DNA of 64,000 nucleotides from Clostridiales bacterium (GCA_015258265.1 JABZIP010000007.1:3401-67400); one strand, 5' to 3'; shown: positions 15,680 through 25,209, counted from the stretch's first letter. A program made the numbers and translations. The notes: generated from the sequence alone by a model not told the origin.

Positions 15680-18514
15680 ATGGCTGAGACTAAACGAAAA
15701 AAGGCGGAGCCGAAGGCTGCGAAAAAACAAAATGTTAAGGCTACGGACGATTCCAAAGCAAAAGAAGCGGTTGAAAAGCAAATAAAGCAGTATAGAATAC
15801 ATGAAGAAATTTGGGCTATAGTTATTATAGCCCTTGGAATTTTTTTTGCGATAGCACTTCAAACTACGGCAGCCGGTAAAGTAGGCGTGCTGGTAAAAAA
15901 CTTTTTCTGTGGACTTTTTGGAAATGTGGGCGCAGTGCTACCGTATTTCTTTGTGATTTATGGTGTAATGTTGCTTATAAATAAGACAACGCATTTAAAC
16001 AAAAAAAATATAATTTTGTTTTCGTTAACATTTTTGATGATAAGTCTAATGTATAGTGAAAGATTTATAGATACAGCAGCAATATCTTTTAAGTATATAA
16101 CTTTGGATAAGTGGTTTTTGTCCGGAATGGCGGGAAATTCAGGCGGAGCTGTCGGAATGTTAGCAGCGCTGCTTGTTTTAGTATGGTTTGGAAAAACGGG
16201 GCTTTACATATTCGGCGTAGCTACGATAATAGTTTGCGTATTGCTGCTTGTAAACACTCCTATTTCGCAGTTTTTGTTTAACTATAAAGCTAAAAAAGAA
16301 GCTAAAAAGCAATTAAAGCAAGAGGTAATGGAAGCCGAGCCTGAAATTATGGAAGAAAAAAGGCAAGAAATCGAAGAACAGATTATTTCAGAGCCTATGC
16401 TGGCAGTAAATGCTGCAAAAGAGAGAAAGAACAAGAAAAACATTTTGAGCTATATGCTCGACGATAAATTATTTACTAAAAAAGAGGAAAAAGCGGAAGG
16501 TGCTGCTAGCACGCAAACACAAGAATTTGAACATGATAGCTTAGAAAGCGAAGAAGAGCAAATCAAGTACGGACTTGATGATAAACCTGAGCGAAAAGAG
16601 GGTTTCGGAATTGCGGATTATGTTGAAAATTCAACTATAAATGAATTTGAAAAAAAAACTCTGGACGATGAACGCAAAAGGAAAATATGGGAAGAGGTAG
16701 ATTCTCAAATTGCTGCACGAAACAATTCGTTTTTTGAAAAACCAATATACAATACTGTTAATCAGCCGGGAATTATCGAGTTATATGAAAATGAAAGCAT
16801 CAAAGATGCGAAAGAAACTATAGAAGATACGAATTATATTCAAGGTGAATTTATAGATACAGCTTTTGATATTACAGAGAAAATTAAGGAAACTGCAGGG
16901 CAACAAAGCTATATTAAAAATGAAGATGCAAATATTATAGATAAACATGCTGATATAGCAAATGAGGAAAGCGGCGAGCAAGAGGAAGTGCAGCATACGG
17001 AAATTCCAAACAATGCGGCGGAGTATGCTTTCCCCCCGATAGAGTTGTTGACCGCACCGAAAGTAGCGGCAACTGACGACAGCAAAGGGACATCGTTACA
17101 AGAAAAAGCGCATAAACTGGAACAAACTCTGCGTGATTTCAAGGTGGATGCGCATGTTACAAATGTTACACAAGGACCTGCGGTTACAAGATATGAGGTT
17201 CAGCCGAATACAGGTGTAAAGGTGAACAGCATAGTAAAATTGTCGGACGATATAGCGCTTAATATGGAAGCGCGCAGCATACGAATAGAAGCGCCGATTC
17301 CGGGTAAACCTGCAGTAGGAATAGAAATCGAAAACGAAAGCATCAAAATGATTCGTCTGCGTGAAATACTCGATTCAACCGAATTTAAGGAGGCAAAATC
17401 CAAAATCACATTTGCGGTTGGAAAGGACATAGAGGGAAACAGTGTGGTTGCAGACTTAAAGAGCATGCCGCATATGTTGATAGCGGGTTCAACCGGCTCG
17501 GGAAAGAGTGTGTGTATCAACAGTATTATTGTAAGCCTTATTTACAAAGCGAAGCCTAGCGAAGTAAAACTGCTTTTGATAGATCCGAAGGTGGTAGAGC
17601 TTGGTATTTACAACAGTATACCGCATATGATGATCCCTGTAGTTACAGAGCCGTCGAAAGCGGCGGCTGCGCTTAATTGGGCGGTCTGCGAGATGAACGA
17701 ACGATACAAGAAATTTGCTTCAAATGGGGTTCGAGATCTTGAAAGTTACAACAGAGTTATGCGAGAAAAAGAGCTTCTTGCAGAAGTATTGCCGCAGATA
17801 GTTATAATTATTGATGAGCTTGCGGATTTGATGATGGCGGCGCCGTCGCAAGTCGAAGATTCAATTTGCAGGCTTGCTCAAATGGCAAGAGCTGCAGGCA
17901 TGCACTTGATTGTTGCTACGCAAAGACCGTCGGTAGATGTTGTTACAGGTGTAATAAAGGCAAATATACCGTCGAGAATAGCGTTTGCAGTTTCTTCTCA
18001 GTTTGACTCGAGAACTATACTAGATATGGCGGGTGCGGAGAAATTGGTAGGAAAAGGAGATATGCTTTTTGCACCTATGGGAAGCAATAAACCGACGCGA
18101 GTTCAGGGTACTTTCATTACAGATGAAGAAGTAAATGCTGTAGTTGATTTCTTTAAGGCAAAGGGTGAAGAAAGCGAAGTAAGCGAATCATCTAAATCGC
18201 TTCTTGCAAGTATGGAAGAAAATTTAGCAGGAGCCGACTCGCTATCGGATTTCGATGACGAACTTATGGATGAGGCAATCGAAACGGTTTTAAAGGCGCA
18301 GCAAGCGTCGGTTTCAATGCTTCAAAGGCGTTTTAGAATAGGATATAACAGAGCTGCAAGGATTGTAGAAGATATGGAAAAACTTGGAATAATCGGAGAG
18401 GCTGACGGAAGCCGTCCTAGAGCTGTAAATTTTACATATGACGAGTATTATTCAAATCTTGCCGGGGCTTTAGTAGACAATGAAATTGAAGAAAATTATA
18501 AAAATGAGGAATAA
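15680..18514 (+). CDS. ftsK: FtsK/SpoIIIE DNA translocase
   Basis: A 944-residue membrane-anchored DNA pump that moves chromosome ends through the division septum. Four to five hydrophobic helices span about residues 45-200. An acidic, low-complexity linker runs to about 460. The motor follows, with Walker A GSTGSGKS at residues 603-610 and Walker B VIIIDELADLMM. The C-terminal winged-helix gamma domain (SVSMLQRRFRIGYNRAARIV) reads polarity sequences in the DNA. Whether it acts in vegetative division (FtsK/SftA) or sporulation (SpoIIIE) cannot be told. Gap to rimO is 8 bases. Confidence 0.95.
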   Translation: MAETKRKKAEPKAAKKQNVKATDDSKAKEAVEKQIKQYRIHEEIWAIVIIALGIFFAIALQTTAAGKVGVLVKNFFCGLFGNVGAVLPYFFVIYGVMLLINKTTHLNKKNIILFSLTFLMISLMYSERFIDTAAISFKYITLDKWFLSGMAGNSGGAVGMLAALLVLVWFGKTGLYIFGVATIIVCVLLLVNTPISQFLFNYKAKKEAKKQLKQEVMEAEPEIMEEKRQEIEEQIISEPMLAVNAAKERKNKKNILSYMLDDKLFTKKEEKAEGAASTQTQEFEHDSLESEEEQIKYGLDDKPERKEGFGIADYVENSTINEFEKKTLDDERKRKIWEEVDSQIAARNNSFFEKPIYNTVNQPGIIELYENESIKDAKETIEDTNYIQGEFIDTAFDITEKIKETAGQQSYIKNEDANIIDKHADIANEESGEQEEVQHTEIPNNAAEYAFPPIELLTAPKVAATDDSKGTSLQEKAHKLEQTLRDFKVDAHVTNVTQGPAVTRYEVQPNTGVKVNSIVKLSDDIALNMEARSIRIEAPIPGKPAVGIEIENESIKMIRLREILDSTEFKEAKSKITFAVGKDIEGNSVVADLKSMPHMLIAGSTGSGKSVCINSIIVSLIYKAKPSEVKLLLIDPKVVELGIYNSIPHMMIPVVTEPSKAAAALNWAVCEMNERYKKFASNGVRDLESYNRVMREKELLAEVLPQIVIIIDELADLMMAAPSQVEDSICRLAQMARAAGMHLIVATQRPSVDVVTGVIKANIPSRIAFAVSSQFDSRTILDMAGAEKLVGKGDMLFAPMGSNKPTRVQGTFITDEEVNAVVDFFKAKGEESEVSESSKSLLASMEENLAGADSLSDFDDELMDEAIETVLKAQQASVSMLQRRFRIGYNRAARIVEDMEKLGIIGEADGSRPRAVNFTYDEYYSNLAGALVDNEIEENYKNEE

Positions 18515-18522
18515 AGTGTCAT

Positions 18523-19848
18523 ATGTTAGTTAGTTTTAAAACTTTAGGGTGTCCAAAGAACGAAAATGATACTGAATATGCGAAAGGTATTCTGGAGAAA
18601 AACGGATATGAAATTACCGACGATTTTGTCGACAGTGATATAGTTATAGTAAACACTTGCGGCTTCATAAACGATGCAAAGGTAGAGTCGATAGAAACTA
18701 TTCTTGATATTGTAAGCATGAATGAAAATGCTGAAAATCCAAAGATATTGGTGGTTTCGGGGTGTCTGTCAAAAAGGTATTTTTCGGACCTTCAAAAGGA
18801 AATGCCGGAGGTGGATATTTTCATTGGCGTAAATGAGTATGCAAGGCTTCCCCAAATTTTAGCTGCATATTTGGATGATAAGCGAAAAATTGCCGATGTA
18901 AATCCTTGTAGTGCTGAATTTGAGGAGCTATATTACAGAAAACTCGAAGAAAATCCGTATACAGCGCATATTAAAATCGCAGAGGGATGCAACAACGCTT
19001 GCACATATTGCGTGATTCCGTCTATCAGAGGACATTATAGAAGTCGAAAGGAAGAAAATATAATAGCGGAAGCTGAAATGCTTGCTCAAAAAGGGTGCAA
19101 AGAGCTGATTATAATAGCGCAAGATGTTACAGCGTACGGTATGGATATTTATGGTAAAAAAGCATTGCCGTCGCTTCTTCAAAAATTGTGCGAAATTGAC
19201 GGTATCAAGTGGATACGACTCATGTATTGCTACGAAGATAAAATTACGGACGAGCTGATAGATGTGATTGCAAAAGAAGAAAAAATTTGCAAATACATAG
19301 ACATTCCGCTTCAGCATATCGATGATAAAGTGCTTAAGCTGATGAATCGGAAATCTACTAACAGCAGTATAATCAGTACAATTTCAAAATTACGTGAGCG
19401 CATACCGCAAATTCATATACGTACGACATTTATTACAGGATTTGCCGGCGAAGGCAAGGAAGAATTCGACAGATTGTACGATTTTGTCAAAACGGCAAAA
19501 TTTGAACGACTGGGAGTCTTTGCTTATTCGAAGGAAGAAGGGACAGCAGGAGCAAAGCTCAAGGGACAAGTACCAAGCAACATTAAAGAAAAGCGCAAAG
19601 ACAGCATAATGCGATTGCAGCTTGAGGTTTCAAGAGAAAGCAACGAAGCGAAAATCGGTCAGGTTTTCGATGTTATGGTGGACGGTATAGATGAGGAAGG
19701 TGCATATATAGGCAGAACCATGTACGATGCACCGCAAATTGACAATTCGGTTATATTTACGAGCAACCGATGTTTGCGGGAGGGAGATATGGTAAAGGTG
19801 CTTATAAGAGATGCCTTTGATTACGATTTAGTTGGAGAGATGATATGA
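18523..19848 (+). CDS. rimO: Ribosomal protein uS12 methylthiotransferase
   Basis: A 441-residue radical-SAM enzyme that adds a methylthio group to the conserved aspartate of ribosomal protein S12. The N-terminal methylthiotransferase domain carries three Cys ligands (KTLGCPKNEND, VNTCGF, VSGCLSKRY). The radical SAM cluster is EGCNNACTYCVIPSIRG near residue 150, and a TRAM domain occupies roughly the last 65 residues. The KTLGCPKNxxD opening distinguishes RimO from the tRNA enzyme MiaB. It overlaps pgsA by four bases, and the ftsK-rimO-pgsA order is usual in Firmicutes. Confidence 0.95.
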   Translation: MLVSFKTLGCPKNENDTEYAKGILEKNGYEITDDFVDSDIVIVNTCGFINDAKVESIETILDIVSMNENAENPKILVVSGCLSKRYFSDLQKEMPEVDIFIGVNEYARLPQILAAYLDDKRKIADVNPCSAEFEELYYRKLEENPYTAHIKIAEGCNNACTYCVIPSIRGHYRSRKEENIIAEAEMLAQKGCKELIIIAQDVTAYGMDIYGKKALPSLLQKLCEIDGIKWIRLMYCYEDKITDELIDVIAKEEKICKYIDIPLQHIDDKVLKLMNRKSTNSSIISTISKLRERIPQIHIRTTFITGFAGEGKEEFDRLYDFVKTAKFERLGVFAYSKEEGTAGAKLKGQVPSNIKEKRKDSIMRLQLEVSRESNEAKIGQVFDVMVDGIDEEGAYIGRTMYDAPQIDNSVIFTSNRCLREGDMVKVLIRDAFDYDLVGEMI

Positions 19849-20384
19849 ATTTACCAAATCAGTTGACTATGGCTAGGATAGTAGCGGTTCCGTTTTTTGT
19901 GGGCGCATATATGAAGCAGATGTTTTTGGCGGCATTTGCTATATTTATACTTGCGTCTATAACGGACATGCTGGACGGCAAAATTGCGAGAAAGTACAAC
20001 TTGGTTACGAATTTCGGTAAGATAATGGATCCGCTTGCAGATAAGATACTTGTGTATGCGGCATTTTGTCTAATGGTTGAAAATCACATGATTCCGTCAT
20101 ATATGCTGATTGTGATACTTGCGCGTGAATTTTTAGTATCCGGAATCAGAACGGTTGCTGCGGGTGGCGGTACAGTTATAGCAGCGGCTATGAGCGGCAA
20201 AATAAAGACGGTGCTTCAAATGATTGCGGTACCTTTACTTTTGATGATAAAAATTCCACAGCTTTCGGGATTTTATGAACCTATATATTATGCTGCATAC
20301 GGATTTTTGTGGGCTTCATTTGTAATGACGATAATTTCAGGCATCGAATATGCGTACAATAGTAGGGAAGTATTTTTGAGCTAG
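19845..20384 (+). CDS. pgsA: CDP-diacylglycerol-glycerol-3-phosphate phosphatidyltransferase
   Basis: A 179-residue integral membrane enzyme making phosphatidylglycerol phosphate, the first committed step to phosphatidylglycerol and cardiolipin. The CDP-alcohol phosphotransferase motif D-x2-DG-x2-AR-x8-G-x3-D-x3-D is complete (DMLDGKIARKYNLVTNFGKI then MDPLAD). The MNLPNQLTMARI opening is typical of PgsA. Four or more hydrophobic segments are present. Translationally coupled to rimO by a 4-base ATGA overlap. Confidence 0.95.
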   Translation: MNLPNQLTMARIVAVPFFVGAYMKQMFLAAFAIFILASITDMLDGKIARKYNLVTNFGKIMDPLADKILVYAAFCLMVENHMIPSYMLIVILAREFLVSGIRTVAAGGGTVIAAAMSGKIKTVLQMIAVPLLLMIKIPQLSGFYEPIYYAAYGFLWASFVMTIISGIEYAYNSREVFLS

Positions 20385-20393
20385 GTGGTGAAA

Positions 20394-20912
20394 ATGCAAA
20401 ATATGAATTTAGAATTAAAAGGAAACAATATAATTGATGATAATGAATTGCCGAAGCGTGTCGTAAAGTTACTTATGGAGAAGAATATGACTTTATCATC
20501 TGCGGAGTCATGTACGGGTGGATTGTTTTCACAAGAAGTAACGAACATTTCCGGAGCTTCTCAAATTTTTGATAGGGGAATTGTTACATACAGCAATAAT
20601 GCAAAGATGGAAGAATTGGGAGTGAAAGCTGAAACACTTGATGCATTCGGCGCTGTCAGCAAGGAAACCGCATATGAAATGGCGGAAGGTGTAAGAAAAG
20701 TAAGCGGCACGGATATAGGTGTTTCTGTAACAGGAATAGCAGGACCTACCGGAGCAACGAAAGAGAAACCTGTTGGCCTTGTCTATATAGGAATATCTAC
20801 AAAAGATATTACAAATGTGAGAGAATTGCGACTCGAAGGCGACAGAACGCAAAACAGACAAAATTCGATGCGCAATATGTTTGACATAATTTATGAAATT
20901 TTAATAAAATAA
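20394..20912 (+). CDS. CinA C-terminal domain protein (NMN amidohydrolase type)
   Basis: A 172-residue protein made only of the CinA C-terminal (PncC) domain, with no N-terminal MoCF/COG1058 domain. Family members deamidate nicotinamide mononucleotide to nicotinate mononucleotide. Motifs SSAESCTGGLFS near residue 38 and VSVTGIAGPTGATKEKPVG near 110 are the family signature. ATG 20394 is preferred because AGGTGG ends five bases upstream; GTG codons at 20385 and 20388 fall inside that site. Adjacent recA recalls the widespread cinA-recA pairing. Its role in NMN recycling is relevant to the damaged NAD-salvage locus earlier in the window. Confidence 0.9.
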   Translation: MQNMNLELKGNNIIDDNELPKRVVKLLMEKNMTLSSAESCTGGLFSQEVTNISGASQIFDRGIVTYSNNAKMEELGVKAETLDAFGAVSKETAYEMAEGVRKVSGTDIGVSVTGIAGPTGATKEKPVGLVYIGISTKDITNVRELRLEGDRTQNRQNSMRNMFDIIYEILIK

Positions 20913-20914
20913 TC

Positions 20915-20948
20915 TTGACAACTAATTGGAAATATATTACAATTAGTT
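20915..20948 (+). promoter_or_regulatory. Upstream promoter P1 of recA with inverted repeat
   Basis: TTGACA (20915-20920), 17 bases, TACAAT (20938-20943). A 9-bp perfect inverted repeat AACTAATTG/CAATTAGTT (20920-20928 and 20940-20948) overlaps both boxes, so it may be an operator. No T-run follows, which argues against a terminator for cinA. Confidence 0.55.
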
Positions 20949-20988
20949 TGGTGGTATTTCTATCTGATAAAATTATTTAAAATTCTAC

Positions 20989-21017
20989 TTGACTCTATTA
21001 AAATTTTGATATATTAT
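20989..21017 (+). promoter_or_regulatory. recA proximal promoter P2
   Basis: TTGACT (20989-20994), 17 bases, TATTAT (21012-21017), 34 bases ahead of the recA ATG and directly upstream of the LexA box. Confidence 0.75.
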
Positions 21018-21024
21018 AGCAATA

Positions 21025-21036
21025 GAACAAATGTTC
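21025..21036 (+). promoter_or_regulatory. LexA (SOS) box at recA
   Basis: GAACAAATGTTC is an exact GAAC-N4-GTTC, the core of the Gram-positive LexA site. It lies just past the P2 -10 box, where LexA binding would block transcription until RecA filaments trigger its cleavage. Confidence 0.88.
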
Positions 21037-21051
21037 TTTTAGGAGGGAATT

Positions 21052-22149
21052 ATGGCAACTACAGCAAAGCCAAAAGAAGTAAATAATATTGTAGACAAAA
21101 ACGAAAGAGACGAAGCGTTAAAAGAAGCCATGAAACAAATTCAAAAGCAATTTGGTCAGGGTGCTATAATGAAGCTCGGAGACACTTCCGCGAAATTAAA
21201 TATAGATGCGATTCCAACAGGTTCTTCCAGCCTCAATATTGCAACGGGTATAGGCGGAATACCGAAGGGAAGGATTACGGAAATTTTCGGACCTGAATCT
21301 TCCGGAAAAACTACACTTACATTGCATATAATTGCGGAAGCCCAGAAAAACAACGGAAAAGCGGCGTTTATAGATGCTGAGCATGCTCTTGATCCCGAGT
21401 ATGCCAAGAATTTGGGTGTAAATATCGATGATTTGATTGTTTCACAGCCTGATACAGGAGAGCAGGGACTTGAGATTTGCGATATGCTTGTGAGAAGCGG
21501 AGCATTGGATATTGTTGTTGTAGACTCGGTTGCGGCATTGGTTCCAAGAGCGGAAATTCAAGGTGAAATGGGAGATGCACATGTTGGACTTCAGGCAAGA
21601 CTTATGTCTCAGGCTTTAAGAAAGTTGACAGGAAGCATCAATAAGTCTAATACGGCAGTTGTATTCATAAATCAGCTTAGAGAAAAAGTTGGAGTTATTT
21701 ACGGAAGTCCGGAAACGACTACCGGCGGTAGGGCACTTAAGTTTTATTCAAGTATGAGGCTTGAGGTACGCAAAGCGGATACTATTAAGCAAGGTGATCA
21801 ACTTATAGGTAATAGAACAAAAGTAAAGGTTGTAAAAAACAAAGTTGCACCGCCTTTTAAGCAGGCTGAATTCGATATCATGTATGGAAAAGGCATATCT
21901 AAAGAGGGGGATGTACTTGATTGTGCTGTTGCTGCAAATATTGTGGATAAAGCAGGTGCGTGGTACAGCTTTGAAGGAACGAGGATAGGTCAGGGAAGAG
22001 AAAACGCTAAAATATATTTCATGGAAAATCCGGAAACATTTGATAAGATTGAAAAGTTGTTGATGGACAATCTAAAGAATATAGAATCATCGGCTATGTC
22101 TGATGACGATGATGTACAAGTTGATGAAGATGGTGTTGTAATCGATTAG
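21052..22149 (+). CDS. recA: Recombinase RecA
   Basis: A 365-residue recombinase that forms filaments on single-stranded DNA, carries out strand exchange and activates LexA self-cleavage. The Walker A GPESSGKT is at residues 80-87, the Walker B region is LDIVVVDSVAAL, and the L2-loop block VFINQLREKVG follows, then TTTGGRALKFY. The C-terminus is acidic (DDDDVQVDEDG), as usual. Strong AGGAGG ribosome site. Under LexA control as judged from the box above. The next gene starts one base after its stop, so downstream genes may share SOS-responsive transcription. Confidence 0.98.
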   Translation: MATTAKPKEVNNIVDKNERDEALKEAMKQIQKQFGQGAIMKLGDTSAKLNIDAIPTGSSSLNIATGIGGIPKGRITEIFGPESSGKTTLTLHIIAEAQKNNGKAAFIDAEHALDPEYAKNLGVNIDDLIVSQPDTGEQGLEICDMLVRSGALDIVVVDSVAALVPRAEIQGEMGDAHVGLQARLMSQALRKLTGSINKSNTAVVFINQLREKVGVIYGSPETTTGGRALKFYSSMRLEVRKADTIKQGDQLIGNRTKVKVVKNKVAPPFKQAEFDIMYGKGISKEGDVLDCAVAANIVDKAGAWYSFEGTRIGQGRENAKIYFMENPETFDKIEKLLMDNLKNIESSAMSDDDDVQVDEDGVVID

Positions 22150-22150
22150 T

Positions 22151-22882
22151 ATGAAAATTTTTGCAATTTCAGATTTGCATTTGTCGTTTGCGCCTTATAT
22201 AGAAAAACCTATGGGTATCTTTGGCAGCAAATGGGATAATCACGAAGAAAAATTAAAAGAAAATTGGATTTCAATGGTAAAACCTGAGGATACAGTTCTT
22301 GTAGGTGGCGATATATCATGGGGACTTAAACTTGAGGATGCTTTTTATGACTTGAATTGGATTGATACTTTACCCGGAAGGAAAATATTGATTAAAGGGA
22401 ATCACGACCTTTGGTGGGGATCGGTTAAGAAGTTGAGTTCAATTTATTCTAATATGGATTTTTTGCATGCAAATTTTTTTACGGCAGGTGAATTTGCCGT
22501 ATGCGGCTCAAGAGGCTGGGTTTGTCCGGGTGCTATTGAATTTACAGCGCATGATGAAAAAATTTATAAGAGAGAAGTTGTGAGGCTTAGATTATCGCTG
22601 GAAGCGGCTAAAGCTGCAAAAATGGAGCGTATAATAGGTATGTTACATTACCCGCCGACAAACGATCATTTTCATAAGTCGGAGTTTACGGAACTTTTTA
22701 CGGAGTTTGGCGTAGAACAGGTGATTTATGGGCATTTGCACGGAAAAGATAATTTCAGCAAAGGCTTTAAAGGGGAAATGAACGGTGTGCGTTACAGTTT
22801 GACATCGTACGATTATTTAAATGCAAAACCGCTGTGTATTTGGAGTGATGAAAGGAAAGATGATTCAAATGAATGCGAGTGA
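22151..22882 (+). CDS. Calcineurin-like metallophosphoesterase
   Basis: A 243-residue metallophosphoesterase. All metal motifs are present: D-x-H in ISDLHLS at the N-terminus, VGGDISWG, KGNHDLWWG, LHYPP and GHLHG. The sequence resembles the YmdB-like and COG1768 type proteins of Clostridia; no substrate is established that I can name. It starts one base after the recA stop, without much room for its own ribosome site outside recA, so coupling to recA translation is likely. It overlaps the next gene by 14 bases. Confidence 0.88.
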   Translation: MKIFAISDLHLSFAPYIEKPMGIFGSKWDNHEEKLKENWISMVKPEDTVLVGGDISWGLKLEDAFYDLNWIDTLPGRKILIKGNHDLWWGSVKKLSSIYSNMDFLHANFFTAGEFAVCGSRGWVCPGAIEFTAHDEKIYKREVVRLRLSLEAAKAAKMERIIGMLHYPPTNDHFHKSEFTELFTEFGVEQVIYGHLHGKDNFSKGFKGEMNGVRYSLTSYDYLNAKPLCIWSDERKDDSNECE

Positions 22883-24179
22883 TATAATTGCAAAAAAGAG
22901 GGATAAACTAAGTTTAACCAAGGAAGAAATAAATTTTTTTATTGATGGATATACCACGGGGGAAATCCCCGATTATCAGATGTCGGCTTTGCTAATGGCT
23001 ATATATCTCAATGATTTAAATATGGATGAAATCATATATTTGACGGAGGCAATGAAAAATTCCGGAGACAGTATAGATTTATCTAATATTAAGGGGATGA
23101 AGGTAGATAAGCACAGCACAGGCGGAATTGGTGATAAAACAACGCTTATTGTAGCACCGATAGCAGCGGCGGCAGGTGTGAACGTAGCAAAGATGAGCGG
23201 AAGATCTCTTGGGTTTACAGGTGGAACTGCGGATAAACTGGAATCCATACCTAATTTCAAAAATGCTTTTACAGTTAAAGAACTTGAAGAACAGGTAAAT
23301 AAAATCGGAGTTGCACTGATTACACAAACTGCGAATATTGCGCCTGCAGACAAAAAAATATATGCACTTAGAGATGTTACCGCTACGGTGGCAAATATGG
23401 GACTTATTGCATCTAGTATTATGAGTAAAAAATTGGCTTCCGGAGATGACGCTATAGTATTGGATGTAAAATGCGGAAACGGTGCATTTATGCAGGATGT
23501 TAATGCTGCTACGCAGCTGAGTGAAATAATGGTGAAAATCGGAACCGGCTTTGGCAAGCGTACGGTTGCGATGATTTCGGACATGGATAAACCGCTGGGA
23601 AAAGCAGTGGGTAACAGTCTGGAGGTCATTGAAGCAATTGAGTTTTTGAAGGGCAATGCGTGCGAGGATTTACGAGAAATCTGCATAGAGCTGTCAGCCA
23701 TGATGATATTTTTAGCGCAAAAAGCATCCTCACTTGATGAAGCCGGAAAATTAGCAGATGATATCGTAAAAAGCGGCAAGGCTCTTAAAAAATTTAAGGA
23801 AATAGTTGAAATGCAAGGCGGAGATATGCGTATATTTGACGATTATAGCGTATTTCCAAGGGCAAATATAAAAAGAGAATTACACGCTGAAAAAAGCGGC
23901 TATGTGAGTTCAATAAATGCGCAAAAAATAGGCATAGCATCTCAACTTTCGGGAGCAGGCAGAATTACAAAAGACGATCAAATAGATCTGGCTTGCGGAG
24001 TTTATTTAAATGCGCAAGTTGGAGATAAAATTGAAAAAGACGGGTTACTTGCAACTGTTTATGGAAATGACGAAAAAAAATTGAGCGATGCATATGAAGA
24101 ACTTGAACGAGCGTTTGCAATCAGTACGGAAAAGCCTGCGAAAACACCTATTATAAAAAGGATAATAGGGCTTGATTGA
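22869..24179 (+). CDS. Pyrimidine-nucleoside phosphorylase
   Basis: A 436-residue enzyme that splits thymidine, deoxyuridine or uridine with phosphate to free base and (deoxy)ribose 1-phosphate. Motifs: GYTTGEIPDYQMSALLMAI near the N-terminus, KHSTGGIGDKTTL, and the family signature SGRSLGFTGGTADKLESIP. The length fits Pdp/DeoA. I chose ATG 22869 because MNASDIIAKK aligns with the usual M-x-x-x-DII-x-KK start and AAAGGA lies 12 bases upstream; ATG 22860 is too close to that site. The stop overlaps the next start (TGATG). Confidence 0.92.
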   Translation: MNASDIIAKKRDKLSLTKEEINFFIDGYTTGEIPDYQMSALLMAIYLNDLNMDEIIYLTEAMKNSGDSIDLSNIKGMKVDKHSTGGIGDKTTLIVAPIAAAAGVNVAKMSGRSLGFTGGTADKLESIPNFKNAFTVKELEEQVNKIGVALITQTANIAPADKKIYALRDVTATVANMGLIASSIMSKKLASGDDAIVLDVKCGNGAFMQDVNAATQLSEIMVKIGTGFGKRTVAMISDMDKPLGKAVGNSLEVIEAIEFLKGNACEDLREICIELSAMMIFLAQKASSLDEAGKLADDIVKSGKALKKFKEIVEMQGGDMRIFDDYSVFPRANIKRELHAEKSGYVSSINAQKIGIASQLSGAGRITKDDQIDLACGVYLNAQVGDKIEKDGLLATVYGNDEKKLSDAYEELERAFAISTEKPAKTPIIKRIIGLD

Positions 24180-25114
24180 TGACTAAACACAAAGAATGGG
24201 TTAAAGGTTTTGACAATTATAGTAGATTTTCATTACCTGAAAATATAGTAAGAGTTACAGGTGGCAGAGGCGGAGAAGCCTTCTTGATTTTCGGTGAAGA
24301 AAAAACTGTACTTTATGATTGCGGTATGGCGTATTGCGCAGATAAATTGATTACGAATATCGAAAACGCTTTGAAGCGTTATGGTGCGCAAAGAGTGGAT
24401 ATGCTCGTTCTTTCGCATACACATTATGACCACATAGGAGCTCTTCCGTTGGTGCGAAACAAATGGAAAGATATCGTGGTGTGCGGTGCGCAAAAAGCGA
24501 AACAGGTTTTTGAAAGCGACGGTGCAAAGAACACTATTTGCGAACTTTCAAAAGCGGCGGCAAGATTGTATGCGGGCTACGAAATGGATATCCCTACTAC
24601 CGGTATGTTTGTGGATAAAATCCTTGTTTGTGGAGAAAAAATAGATATAGGCAACGGTGAGCATATAAAGGTACTTGAAACAAAAGGCCATACTGATTGT
24701 TCGTTGACTTATATACTTGAGCCTAAAGGAATCATGTTTGCAAGCGAGACAACAGGAGTTATTGAAAGCCCTAAGTCCATTCATGTACCGGCGCTTAAGA
24801 GTTTAAAGCAGAGCATCGAATCTGCGCATGCGTGCAAAAATGAAAATCCAAGAATTATAATATGTCCGCATTTTGGAGTTGTTCCGGATGATTGGACGGC
24901 AAAGTATTTTGATTTATTTATCAAGCACGCCGACAACTTAAGAAAATTTGTTGAAATCAGAAAATCACAGGGGCTAACTTTTGAAAATATTTTGAAAGAA
25001 TATGAAGAAGCCGTTTGGACGCCTGAAAGAGAAGCAGAGCAACCGTGGGAAGCATTTGTTATAAACTCAAAAAATATAGTTGCAACCGTATTTGCAGAAA
25101 TTTCAGTAGATTAA
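24179..25114 (+). CDS. Metallo-beta-lactamase fold hydrolase
   Basis: A 311-residue MBL-fold protein. The metal motif H-T-H-Y-D-H is at residues 80-85. A later His in ETKGHTDCS and an Asp-like position replaced in SETTGV (ASETTGV) follow; the terminal PHFG supplies another His. The C-terminal 90 residues are helical. This is the flavin-free, glyoxalase II-like type common in Clostridia; the substrate is unknown. Translationally coupled to the phosphorylase through TGATG, and a terminator follows, so it ends the recA-phosphoesterase-phosphorylase run. Confidence 0.88.
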   Translation: MTKHKEWVKGFDNYSRFSLPENIVRVTGGRGGEAFLIFGEEKTVLYDCGMAYCADKLITNIENALKRYGAQRVDMLVLSHTHYDHIGALPLVRNKWKDIVVCGAQKAKQVFESDGAKNTICELSKAAARLYAGYEMDIPTTGMFVDKILVCGEKIDIGNGEHIKVLETKGHTDCSLTYILEPKGIMFASETTGVIESPKSIHVPALKSLKQSIESAHACKNENPRIIICPHFGVVPDDWTAKYFDLFIKHADNLRKFVEIRKSQGLTFENILKEYEEAVWTPEREAEQPWEAFVINSKNIVATVFAEISVD

Positions 25115-25169
25115 CTGCAACATAGTTGAATGCTGATGATAATATAAAATCAATATGAAATATGAAAAA

Positions 25170-25209
25170 CCCTCCTTTATAAATGTATTATAAACGGAGG
25201 GAATTTTTT
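25170..25209 (+). terminator. Intrinsic terminator
   Basis: CCCTCC/GGAGGG outer stem with a TTTATAA/TTATAAA inner stem (25170-25201), one bulged C, and a following AATTTTTT. Ends the recA-to-MBL transcript. Confidence 0.9.

Noticed and set aside
22976..23779. 267-codon open frame on the minus strand inside the pyrimidine phosphorylase gene
   Set aside because: The + strand gene has complete family motifs. The antisense frame is Ser/Ile-rich, matches nothing recognisable and has no ribosome site; it is a by-product of codon bias.
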